DNA from: Pseudomonadota bacterium
GTDB taxonomy: Bacteria > Pseudomonadota > Alphaproteobacteria > Rhizobiales > Devosiaceae
Length of the DNA stretch: 26,325 nt
Assembly (NCBI GenBank): GCA_023433985.1
Contig: JAEYTN010000187.1
Location: 1 to 26,325, forward strand
Reading direction: 5' to 3'
Shown here: positions 14,951 to 22,339 of the stretch, piece by piece
How positions within the stretch are numbered: the stretch's first letter is position 1
Layout: each line of letters starts with the position of its first letter
Made by a program: the position numbers and the translations under genes
Notes under the pieces: model-generated
Seen by the model: only the letters and a program-made list of their open reading frames with translations
Database searches by the model: none
What the model was told of the DNA's origin: nothing

Positions 14951-15417
14951 GGCCGGGCTACACCATCGGGCTTGAGCATGGGGTTGTTGCCCATCCAGAG
15001 CTAGAGCCGCTGTACCGGCGCCACTATGCCGAGATGCAGGAGCGGCTGAAGGCGGATGGCATCCCCATCGGCGACTACAACCCCCGGCTCGACGAATATT
15101 TTGCCGCCATGCGCGGCGGCTGGCTGCTCACCTTCGTGGTGCGTTTCGATGGCGCCGCAGTGGGTTACAGCAATATCTACCTGACCAACGACATGCACAA
15201 CAACGAGCCGATCGCTCAAGAGGACACGATCTATGTCCTGCCGGAGCATCGCAACGGCATCGGCCGAGAGCTGGCCAAGCACATCCTGGCCGAGTTGCAG
15301 GGCCGCGGCGTTCGCCGGGTCAGCATCACCCCTGTGACCGACCTTCGCGTCGGCAAGATTTGGGAGCGCATGGGCTTCCGTCCGACTGCGCAACTCATGA
15401 CCTTCGTTTTCCCGTAG
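14947..15417 (+). CDS. GNAT-family N-acetyltransferase inside the virion operon
   Basis: This is a 156-residue enzyme of the GNAT fold, which transfers an acetyl group from acetyl-CoA to an amine. The start is a TTG overlapping the stop of the hub gene (TTGA), implying coupling. Motif A is clear: a strand DTIYVLPEHRNGIGRELAKHIL, with R102-N-G-I-G-R107 forming the acetyl-CoA pyrophosphate loop. Motif B includes WERMGF (139-144). The N-terminal half (PLYRRHYAEMQERLKADGIP) is of the type seen in phage-encoded GNAT proteins. The substrate is unknown. The position between hub and ejection proteins suggests it acts on a phage or host protein during assembly or takeover. Its stop codon lies within the ribosome site of the next gene (TAGGAG). 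Confidence 0.85.
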   Translation: MRPGYTIGLEHGVVAHPELEPLYRRHYAEMQERLKADGIPIGDYNPRLDEYFAAMRGGWLLTFVVRFDGAAVGYSNIYLTNDMHNNEPIAQEDTIYVLPEHRNGIGRELAKHILAELQGRGVRRVSITPVTDLRVGKIWERMGFRPTAQLMTFVFP

Positions 15418-15430
15418 GAGCCGCTCGCCA

Positions 15431-16444
15431 ATGTGCTCTCCAAAAGCCCCGACCCCGCCCAGCGTCAAAGAGACTGCCGGCGCGCAGACTGCCTCGAATA
15501 TCGCGACGGCGGTAGGCAACCAGCAGATCAACGCAGTTGATCAGCAGACCCCCTGGGGCTCGCTCAGCTACACGCAGACCGGCACCTACGATTACACCGA
15601 CCCCAGCACGGGCAAGGTGTACAAGCTGCCCAAGATGACGGCGACCACCACCTTATCGCCGGAGCAGCAGGCGCTGTACGCCACCGGGCAGCAGACGCAG
15701 CAGAACCTGGCCAATCTGGCTAACGAGCAGTCGGCCCGCCTCTCCGGGCTTCTGTCCGAACCCTTCAGCCTCGACAATGACGCGGTGGAAGGCAGGATCA
15801 ACGAGCTGGCCAGCAAGCGGCTCGACCCGATGCTCGACCGGCGCCGGGAAGCCACCATTCAGCGCCTCGCCGATCAGGGCATCAAGGTCGGCTCGACCGC
15901 GTACGACCGTGCGCTCGAGGGAATCTACCAGGGCGAGAACGACGCTCGCAACAGCCTGCTTCTGTCCGGTCGCAACCAGGCGGTGCAGGAAGCGCTACTG
16001 GCGCGGAATCAGCCTCTCAACGAGATCATCGGCCTGGCCTCCGGCACGCAGGTGCAGGCGCCGCAGTTCGCCTCGACGCCACAGACCGGCATGGCCGGCA
16101 CCGACATTGCCGGCCTCACCCAGCAGAACTACGCGAACCAGCTCACGCAGTACAACCAGCAGCAGGCGAACCTTGGCGGCCTGTTCGGCACGCTCGGCAG
16201 CGTTGCCGGCGCTTCGGCGAAGTATTGGGGCCCGCTTGTGTTCTCTGACAAGCGGCTCAAGACCGACATTCACAAGGTCGGCGAGACGGACGACGACATT
16301 CCCATCGTCACTTACCGATACAAGGGCGACGACGTGCCTCGTATCGGCTTTCTGGCACAGGACGTGGCCAAGAAGCGCCCGGAGGCGGTGCGCAAGACCC
16401 CCAGCGGCTTCCTCGCCGTGGATATGGAAAGGGCGGTGGCGTAA
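15431..16444 (+). CDS. Virion internal/ejection-type protein ending in a short S74 chaperone domain
   Basis: This is a 337-residue protein. Residues 1-120 are Gln/Thr-rich and flexible. About 120-200 form a strongly helical region with paired charges (RRREATIQRLADQGIKVGSTAYDRALEGIYQGEND) typical of podoviral internal proteins. About 235-262 are Gln-rich, then glycine-rich. The last 67 residues are an S74-type intramolecular chaperone/autoprotease domain: FSDKRLKTDI (serine 272 the likely self-cleavage residue), then IVTYRYKG, IGFLAQDVAKKRPEAV and FLAVDMERAVA. That domain normally ends tail fibres and is removed after trimer folding. Here the usual long C-terminal helix is missing. Cleavage is not certain. 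The gene begins the ejection block and is joined directly to the next gene (TAAATG). Confidence 0.75.
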   Translation: MCSPKAPTPPSVKETAGAQTASNIATAVGNQQINAVDQQTPWGSLSYTQTGTYDYTDPSTGKVYKLPKMTATTTLSPEQQALYATGQQTQQNLANLANEQSARLSGLLSEPFSLDNDAVEGRINELASKRLDPMLDRRREATIQRLADQGIKVGSTAYDRALEGIYQGENDARNSLLLSGRNQAVQEALLARNQPLNEIIGLASGTQVQAPQFASTPQTGMAGTDIAGLTQQNYANQLTQYNQQQANLGGLFGTLGSVAGASAKYWGPLVFSDKRLKTDIHKVGETDDDIPIVTYRYKGDDVPRIGFLAQDVAKKRPEAVRKTPSGFLAVDMERAVA

Positions 16445-17602
16445 ATGGCTGAGGCGTTCTTCTGGGGCCCTGGCGGGCAGGCCATCTCCGCTACCGACGT
16501 GGCCAGCAACCGCAAGGTTGCCGCGGCGCTGAAAAACCGCTTCCAGAACCCGAAGACCTTCTGGGAAGGCATTCAGTCGGCGGTGGGCGATATTGGCGGC
16601 GGCTTGCTCGAATGGGAAGCCGACGAGACGGAGAAGCGCGGGCGGCAGGAGTTCGCCAGCTCGCTGGCCGCTGCGCAGGAAAGCGGCAACCCCAACGACT
16701 ACATGACGCTGATCGCCAACAGCGAGTTTGCATCGCCTTCGCAGTCGGCGGTGGCCAACGCCCTGTTGCAACGAGCCTGGGGCAAGCAGGACCGCGACGA
16801 GCAGTGGGCGCGCGAGGATGCGCGGGCAAACCAGCCGGATTGGGGCTTCCAGGCGCTCGATAACGGCGACATCATCACCTACGACCAGAACAACCCCGGC
16901 GCCGGCTACCAGACCTTCTACGACGGCGCGCCCAACCCCAAAGACCGCACGATCAAGGAAGACGCCAACGGCGTGCCGCGGTACGTGGATACCGGAGAGG
17001 CCGTGTTCCCCGACGTGGCGCCCGTGGGCGATTTCGGCAACGAGAAGGATATCGCCGCGCAGTACACGAGTCAGCTCCCGGTCAAGACGTTCTACGCTGT
17101 GCGCGATGGCTACGGGCGCGTGCGTGCCAGCGCTTTGCTGGGCGAGAAGAACCCCGCCGACAGCGGCGCGGCCGACATTTCGATGATCTTCGCTTACATG
17201 AAGATGCTCGACCCGACTTCGGTGGTACGCGAAGGCGAGTTCGCCACGGCTGAAAATGCAGGTGGTGTAGGCACGCAGGTTTCGAACCTCTACAACCGTC
17301 TGCTGAAGGGCGGCCGGCTGACTTCCGATTTGCGCAAGAACTTCCTCGACGCGGCCGACAGCCTCTACGCCGAGACGGCGAAGAACCTCGAAACGCTCAA
17401 CAAGCAGTACCTAGACCGGGCCAAGGATTGGGGCGTGAAGCCTGAAAACTTCATCGTCACGCCCGACACCTATCCCGCATTTGAGGCTGGCGGTGGCGCT
17501 GGCGAGCAGCCGGTGGAGATCACCAGCGACGAGGAATACGACGCCCTGCCCTCCGGAGCCCTGTTCGTGGGCCCTGATGGCGTGGCGCGGAGGAAGCCGT
17601 AA
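16445..17602 (+). CDS. Putative internal virion / DNA ejection protein
   Basis: This is a 385-residue protein starting immediately after the previous stop. It is mostly helical and soluble: MAEAFFWGPGGQAI, a helical region (KTFWEGIQSAVGDIGGGLLEWEADETEKRG), a turn-rich centre (about 130-200), then a conserved-looking segment DISMIFAYMKMLDPTSVVREGEFATAENAGG with helices around it (about 235-330). The final 25 residues (ITSDEEYDALPSGALFVGPDGVARRKP) match a short closing motif found in many phage virion proteins. Placement between two ejection-type genes and before the 742-residue protein supports a role in the ejectosome. The closest function is inferred from position; no enzymatic motif is visible. 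Confidence 0.7.
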   Translation: MAEAFFWGPGGQAISATDVASNRKVAAALKNRFQNPKTFWEGIQSAVGDIGGGLLEWEADETEKRGRQEFASSLAAAQESGNPNDYMTLIANSEFASPSQSAVANALLQRAWGKQDRDEQWAREDARANQPDWGFQALDNGDIITYDQNNPGAGYQTFYDGAPNPKDRTIKEDANGVPRYVDTGEAVFPDVAPVGDFGNEKDIAAQYTSQLPVKTFYAVRDGYGRVRASALLGEKNPADSGAADISMIFAYMKMLDPTSVVREGEFATAENAGGVGTQVSNLYNRLLKGGRLTSDLRKNFLDAADSLYAETAKNLETLNKQYLDRAKDWGVKPENFIVTPDTYPAFEAGGGAGEQPVEITSDEEYDALPSGALFVGPDGVARRKP

Positions 17603-19830
17603 TGGGATGGAAAGATGCCCCTCCGGCACTGCCTGCTGGCGCTGGCGCTGGTGCAGTCGCTCCTGCGGTAGGAGCGGCGCCGGTAGAGGTTGTGGCGGCT
17701 GCTCCTTCGCGCTATGCGCAGGCGCCATCCGAAGCACAGGCGCGGTATGAAGCCGCCCTCGAGAAGTACCGCCAGCTCAAGTTCCCGGATATGGACCCCA
17801 AGGTCTTCCGTGAGCGGATGGTCGACGAACACGCGGGCGTGTTCCCCGGCACGAAGGTAGCGGGCCCGCTGGCACCGTATGGCGCTGGCGAGATGGCCGA
17901 TCATGGCCGCCTCTTCGGCTTCAGCGACGAGATCAGCGCCGGTATTGACGCTGCCGTTCCTCTGGTCACCAACCTCTTCGGCATTGGTCCCAATGCGGGC
18001 GAGCTGTGGGACGCTGCACTTGAGCTTGAGCACGCTCGGCGCGACCTTGGCCGCGAGCAGATGGGCGGATGGGCGACCGCGGCAGAGGTAGCAGGTGGCC
18101 TGTCGGCCTTCGGCCCCGCAGGCGGCCCTGCAGCCGTTGTCGCGCCAGCGGCTGCCTCCGTGCCGGCTGTTGCGCCCTCCCTGCTCAGGACCACCGCACA
18201 AGGCGTCGCGACGGGCACGGGTGTTGGCGCGCTTTCTGGCTTCGGCACGACAGACGGCGACTTGGGCGAGAGGGCCACGGGTGCGGGTGGCGGGGCTCTG
18301 CTGGGCGCCTTCATCGGAGGCGTAGCGCCAACGGTTGCAGCCGGTATCGGCAAAGGCGTCCAGACTGTCGCCAACAGCAAGGTGCGGGCTGAGATGGCCA
18401 AGCGCCTCGGCATCGACCCGGCTGCTGCCGCCTTTATTCGCGAGCGCACTGCCGCCAGCGGCGCCCTCTCTGGTGAGGGGCGTGCAGCCATGCGCGCGGC
18501 GGGCCCGGAAGGCATGCTGGCCGATGCGGGCCCGGAAATGGCCAACGTGCTCGACTACGCTATCCAGAAGTCGGGCGGCGCCGGTCGCATCGCCAGCCGG
18601 GCTATCGATGCGCGCGTCGGCCGCGACGCCAAAGCCGTCAATCAGTCTCTCGACAACGCCTTCGGTTCCGCCGGTGGCGTCGAGACTACGCGGGCAGGCA
18701 TCCGGTCTGCCACCGCCGCAGGCCGGGATGCCGCTTATACCAGCGCCTATTCCCAGCCCATCGACTACTCGTCGCAGGGCGGCATGCTGATCGAAGAGCT
18801 GCTGCAGCGCGTCCCTGGCGCCGCGATCAAGCGCGCCAATGACCTGATGCGGGCTCGAGGCGAGCAGAGCGCGCAGATCATGGCGCATATCGCGGACGAT
18901 GGCACCGTCACCTTTACGCGCATGCCCGACGTGCGCCAGCTCGACTACATCACGCGCGCCCTCAATGAAGAAGCGGCCGATGGCGTCGGCGCTGGCGCGA
19001 TGGGCGGGCAGACCGCGCTGGGCATGACGCTGGAAGAGCTTTCCGGCAGCCTCCGCAACGTTCTCGGCAACCTGGTGCCGGAATACCGTCAGGCGCTGAA
19101 CGTCGGGGCGGAAGCCATCCGCCAGACGCAGGCGGTACGGAATGGCGCCGATCTGCTGAAGGCCTCTACCACCCGGGAGGAAGTGGCATCCGCTACGAAG
19201 AACCTCACCCCGGCAGAGCGCAAGTTCTATGCGCAGGGTATCCGGTCGCAGTTTGACGAGGCGCTGGCCAACGTGCAGCGCACCGTCATGGATGACGATA
19301 CAGTCGCACGCGAAGCCATTGCAGCTCTGAAGAAGCTATCGAGCCGCGCCAACCGTCAGAAGGTGGCAATGGCCATTGGCGACGAGGCGGCAGCGAAGCT
19401 GTTCACCCGCGTCGACCAGGCGGCGCAGTCGTTCAACCTCCGGGCCAGTGTAGCCACCAACAGCAAGACCTTTGCCCGACAGGCGATGGACGAACAGGTC
19501 CGCAACGTCACCGACCCCGACACCATTGTCACGGCGCTGGGCAAGGGAGAACCGGCGAACGCCTTCAAGCGCAGCGTGCAGTCCTTCACCGGGCTGACCC
19601 CAGCCGCCAGCACGGCGAAGCAGGACCGGCTGCTGACGGAAGTGGCGAAGGTGCTGACGATGCCGGCCGACCAGGGCATGAGGCTCGCGGCAGGGCTCAA
19701 CCGGTTCGGCAACGCCACGGCCAACAACAGCGCGGTGGCTAGGGCTATTCGCGCTCGTCTTGGCTCTCTCGTTGCGCCCGCCGCCGATCAAGGTGGGCAG
19801 CGTATGCCAGACTGGCTAGGACTGAGATAA
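17602..19830 (+). CDS. Large internal virion / ejection protein with glycine-zipper region
   Basis: This is a 742-residue protein whose ATG overlaps the upstream stop (TAATG). The N-terminal 45 residues are Ala/Pro-rich. About 105-160 look like a phage internal-protein segment (LFGFSDEISAGIDAAV, GELWDAALELEHARRDLG). Residues about 198-250 are hydrophobic and glycine-rich with spaced glycines (GALSGFGTTDG, GAGGGALLGAFIGG), as in membrane-penetrating or channel-forming zones. The remaining 490 residues are helical and Ala/Arg/Glu-rich. Podoviral ejection proteins of this type enter the host envelope and help DNA cross it. A transglycosylase motif was looked for and not seen. The final 86 bases overlap the end of the opposite-strand membrane protein gene. 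Confidence 0.75.
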   Translation: MGWKDAPPALPAGAGAGAVAPAVGAAPVEVVAAAPSRYAQAPSEAQARYEAALEKYRQLKFPDMDPKVFRERMVDEHAGVFPGTKVAGPLAPYGAGEMADHGRLFGFSDEISAGIDAAVPLVTNLFGIGPNAGELWDAALELEHARRDLGREQMGGWATAAEVAGGLSAFGPAGGPAAVVAPAAASVPAVAPSLLRTTAQGVATGTGVGALSGFGTTDGDLGERATGAGGGALLGAFIGGVAPTVAAGIGKGVQTVANSKVRAEMAKRLGIDPAAAAFIRERTAASGALSGEGRAAMRAAGPEGMLADAGPEMANVLDYAIQKSGGAGRIASRAIDARVGRDAKAVNQSLDNAFGSAGGVETTRAGIRSATAAGRDAAYTSAYSQPIDYSSQGGMLIEELLQRVPGAAIKRANDLMRARGEQSAQIMAHIADDGTVTFTRMPDVRQLDYITRALNEEAADGVGAGAMGGQTALGMTLEELSGSLRNVLGNLVPEYRQALNVGAEAIRQTQAVRNGADLLKASTTREEVASATKNLTPAERKFYAQGIRSQFDEALANVQRTVMDDDTVAREAIAALKKLSSRANRQKVAMAIGDEAAAKLFTRVDQAAQSFNLRASVATNSKTFARQAMDEQVRNVTDPDTIVTALGKGEPANAFKRSVQSFTGLTPAASTAKQDRLLTEVAKVLTMPADQGMRLAAGLNRFGNATANNSAVARAIRARLGSLVAPAADQGGQRMPDWLGLR

Positions 19831-20020
19831 CGACCAGCGCGGCGAAGACCCAGAACCCCCACGTATCCCTCACGAAGATCAGGCCCTGACTGAAGGCCCA
19901 CATGATCCCGACGATGAGGGTCAGCGCGATAATGGTGATCCACGCCCCGGGCGCGAGGCATCCTTCCTTCGCCGGATGGGAAGACCGGTACTCGCTGGGG
20001 CCAAGGTCCAAATCAGGCAT
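19745..20020 (-). CDS. Opposite-strand small membrane protein (moron candidate)
   Basis: This is a 91-residue protein with two predicted membrane helices (about 26-47, GAWITIIALTLIVGIMWAFS, and 54-74, TWGFWVFAALVVISVLASLAY) and a charged basic/acidic tail (HLDRRRAQRESQDERE). Hydrophobic and charged regions alternate in an orderly way, as in a true membrane protein, though the ribosome site is weak (no clear AGGAG before the ATG). It runs antisense to the late operon, overlapping the 3' end of the large ejection gene by 86 bases. It sits in the only sizeable gap of that operon. Location and membrane topology suggest a lysogen-expressed protein such as a superinfection-exclusion factor. That is inference; a spurious frame is a small possibility. 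Confidence 0.6.
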   Translation of the reverse strand: MPDLDLGPSEYRSSHPAKEGCLAPGAWITIIALTLIVGIMWAFSQGLIFVRDTWGFWVFAALVVISVLASLAYAAHLDRRRAQRESQDERE

Positions 20021-20097
20021 CGGCGAAAGTCATACGCCTGAGTCGATTGCACAACAAGCAACCCACCTTTGCTGAACACTGAAGAAAGGATGCCAGA

Positions 20098-20691
20098 ATG
20101 GTAGACTTTTCGCGTTTCTATTCGGGCGCCATGACGCCGCCCACCCGCGTTAACGGTGGGCTGATGCCGACCCCGGTGGGCGATTTCAGCGACTTTTACG
20201 GCTCCTTCGGCATCACCAAGAAGGACGAAGCCAGCAACCCGCAGGTACTGGCGGCCATAGGCTCGGGCGTTCCACCGTCATGGGTTGACGCCGCGCGCCT
20301 CCGCCAGCCCGCTACCGGCGACGACAGGCTGCCGCAAGGCGACCCTGGCCTGCCCCTCAATCCAACCGGCGAGTACAACCCCGGCAATCCGCTCGTGCTG
20401 GCTGCACTTCGGGCGCAGCAGAGGCCCAACCCGGCCGTTGCCGCTGCCACGACCTTGGCTACTGCAGACGAGGCCGACCCCGTTCTCGCTGAGGCCAGCC
20501 CCTACCCGTTGGCCTACGACAAGGCACCCCGGCAGGCTGTCACGGCGCGGATTGTTCCCCGCGGGCCCACTGGCGTCGGGACGAACGGCTACCTCTACGC
20601 CAACGGCAAGAACATTGGGAAGAGCGCGCTCTACGCCGACATGAAGCCCGGCGAAATGTACGACTACATCAACGCCCGTAACCGGGCTTGA
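20098..20691 (+). CDS. Phage structural protein, tail-fibre region (hypothetical)
   Basis: This is a 197-residue protein with a GAAAGGA ribosome site. The N-terminus has two related segments, VDFSRFYSGAMTPPT and VGDFSDFYGSFGITKKDE (residues 2-16 and 27-44), each with F-S-x-F-Y. The middle is proline-rich and disordered. The C-terminus (about 150-197) is more ordered and Gly/Tyr/Asn-rich (TGVGTNGYLYANGKNIGKSALYADM). The repeated FS-FY segments could be peptides that dock onto another virion protein. It lies between the ejection genes and the tail-fibre gene, so it is likely a virion or assembly component. No family was recognised. Confidence 0.65.
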   Translation: MVDFSRFYSGAMTPPTRVNGGLMPTPVGDFSDFYGSFGITKKDEASNPQVLAAIGSGVPPSWVDAARLRQPATGDDRLPQGDPGLPLNPTGEYNPGNPLVLAALRAQQRPNPAVAAATTLATADEADPVLAEASPYPLAYDKAPRQAVTARIVPRGPTGVGTNGYLYANGKNIGKSALYADMKPGEMYDYINARNRA

Positions 20692-20710
20692 CCGCTAGGA
20701 GCTAACCCCG

Positions 20711-21463
20711 ATGCCTTTGAACGGACAGGGCACGGCTTCCAAGCCGGCCAACACCACCGCCGTGGCTGGCGCCACCATCGAAAGCGCCAAGTTCAACAGC
20801 GTGATCGACGATATCTACCAGATCTTCAACACGGCCCGCCCGATTGCCTACGGCGGCACCGGGGCGACGAGCGCATCCGCTGCACGCACATCTCTAGGTC
20901 TCGAGATCGGTTCGAACGTGCAGGCCTACAGTGCGGCGCTCTCCGCCCTGGCCTCGGCGTTCACGCCTGCCAGTGCATCCGGCGCGGCCTCGCTCAAACT
21001 GGCCGAAGACACCGACAACGGCAGCAACACGATGACGTTGCAGCCGACCGCCTCGCTAACTGCCGACCGCACCATCACCCTGCCCGATGCCACCGGCACG
21101 GTCGCGCTGGTGGCGACCAGCGCGCAGCTCGGTACGCAGGATCAGGTAGTCACGGGAGGCACCCGTGTCACGTCGCTGGCCCTCAACAGCGGCAACCCGG
21201 TGACCACGGGCACCCTGACCTTGGACCCCGGCGATTGCCCGTTGCAGCACTACACCAACGGCGGCGCTCACACCCTCGCCCCCGGCTCGAACACCGGCTA
21301 CATCTTGCTGGACATCACCAACAACGGCTCTGCCGGAGCGATCACCACGTCGGGCTGGACGAAGGTGGTTGGCGCCTTCACCACCACGAACGGCCACAAG
21401 TTCCGCTGCGGCTGCTCCATCGGTAACGGCGGCTCGCTGCTGACCATCCAGGCGCTACAGTAA
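20711..21463 (+). CDS. Tail fibre protein, short type
   Basis: This is a 250-residue protein with an AGGAG ribosome site. The N-terminal part (about 25-60) contains FNSVIDDIYQIFNTARPIAYGGTGATSASAARTSLGL, the standard opening of phage tail-fibre and collar-fibre proteins, where IAYGGTGAT followed by AAR-x-x-LGL precedes a trimeric shaft. The rest is beta-rich with a repeated dinucleotide-like pattern of strands (TMTLQPTASLTADRTITLPDATGTVALV) and a Gly/Asn-rich C-terminal head (NGSAGAITTSGWTKVVGAFTTTNGHKFRCG). It probably binds host surface receptors or connects to the longer spike at 4448. The next gene starts within its stop (TAATG). Confidence 0.82.
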   Translation: MPLNGQGTASKPANTTAVAGATIESAKFNSVIDDIYQIFNTARPIAYGGTGATSASAARTSLGLEIGSNVQAYSAALSALASAFTPASASGAASLKLAEDTDNGSNTMTLQPTASLTADRTITLPDATGTVALVATSAQLGTQDQVVTGGTRVTSLALNSGNPVTTGTLTLDPGDCPLQHYTNGGAHTLAPGSNTGYILLDITNNGSAGAITTSGWTKVVGAFTTTNGHKFRCGCSIGNGGSLLTIQALQ

Positions 21464-22113
21464 TGGTCGCGCTTTTCTTCCCGCCGCCGTTCGGCGCCCC
21501 GCCTGTCAGCAGCATGGCGTTCCAAGCGTCAGCTACTTCCGGCGCAACGACGGTCACCTGTCCGACTGTTGTCCCCTATGATGTGGGAGTGTTGGTAGAC
21601 TGGGGGTATAACTTCGCGTCCCCTTCGATTCCTGCCGAAGTCGTGCCGAGTGGGTTTACCAAGGTCACCGGGGACACTGGCGCCTCAATCTATCGGGGCA
21701 CAGTGTCGTACAAGGTGTTCAACGGGAGTGAAGGTAGTAGCTCCATCACCGGCATGGCGGCCGAGTTCGTGAACAAGACGCTGATGGTCTTCCGCCCTAA
21801 CGGCGTCGTCCAGACCGTAAGCGCCTCGACCTGGCTCAACGAAATCACGACCGGCAATCCTGGCGCGCAGGCCATCTCCGCCTCGGGACAGGCAGCGCCG
21901 CTGATCCGCTTCGCCGCCGCCAACGTGAACGTCAACACCACCCCTGACTTTTCGGCCGGGAGTTGGGACACGACGATCACGAACACCGGCACGAGTGGCG
22001 TTCGCCAGCGCGTCAACTTCACGATCCAGAACAGCTCACCCAGCGACGATTCCGCCGACATGGTGGACTACGGCACGAACTGGCTGACCTCAGGCTGGCT
22101 GCGGTTCGCCTAA
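21463..22113 (+). CDS. Tail-fibre-associated virion protein (hypothetical)
   Basis: This is a 216-residue protein translationally coupled to the fibre gene by TAATG. The first 15 residues are hydrophobic and proline-rich (ALFFPPPFGAPP). The rest is Ser/Thr/Val-rich with alternating strands (GATTVTCPTVVPYDVGVLVDWGYNF, KTLMVFRPNGVV, GVRQRVNFTIQNSSP), like a beta-sandwich adhesin or receptor-binding head. It ends NWLTSGWLRFA. Phage genes in this position often encode a fibre tip or a fibre chaperone; composition favours the tip. No family was recognised. Confidence 0.65.
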   Translation: MVALFFPPPFGAPPVSSMAFQASATSGATTVTCPTVVPYDVGVLVDWGYNFASPSIPAEVVPSGFTKVTGDTGASIYRGTVSYKVFNGSEGSSSITGMAAEFVNKTLMVFRPNGVVQTVSASTWLNEITTGNPGAQAISASGQAAPLIRFAAANVNVNTTPDFSAGSWDTTITNTGTSGVRQRVNFTIQNSSPSDDSADMVDYGTNWLTSGWLRFA

Positions 22114-22178
22114 CCTACTGTCGGCAGCGACACCAAGTTCGTAACCAGCCTCGCCCCTTCAACAGCAGAGTAATACCC

Positions 22179-22325
22179 ATGCCCACCGATCTTGTCGGCG
22201 TGCTCACAGCCGCTATCGCCGTGGGCATCCTCTGCCTTGCCCTGCTGCAGGGGAGCGAGCCTTTCTGGCTCTACGCCGGGGGCGTGCTGCTGGCGGGTGG
22301 GCTGCTCATCATCGCGCTTTCCTGA
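22179..22325 (+). CDS. Very small two-helix membrane protein, holin-like candidate
   Basis: This is a 48-residue protein consisting almost only of two membrane helices (about 5-25 and 29-48) joined by a short polar turn (QGSEP). Its ribosome site is weak. It lies immediately upstream of the endolysin gene, the usual place of a holin. Two short helices and small size would fit a pinholin-like protein. That function cannot be proved from sequence, and two other membrane proteins follow the endolysin and compete for the role. Confidence 0.6.
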   Translation: MPTDLVGVLTAAIAVGILCLALLQGSEPFWLYAGGVLLAGGLLIIALS

Positions 22326-22339
22326 ACAGGAGTCATAAC

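Noticed and set aside
17470..18888. Minus-strand open frame of 472 codons opposite the ejection genes
   Set aside because: Composition (Arg, His, Cys, Gly) and lack of domains mark it as a shadow of the plus-strand genes.
17602..19830. Lytic transglycosylase domain in the large ejection protein
   Set aside because: No catalytic glutamate motif or soluble lytic transglycosylase pattern could be found in the sequence.
20711..22113. Possible diversity-generating retroelement variable region in the fibre genes, as in BPP-1-type phages
   Set aside because: No reverse transcriptase gene, no template repeat and no adenine-rich variable repeat were seen in the window.
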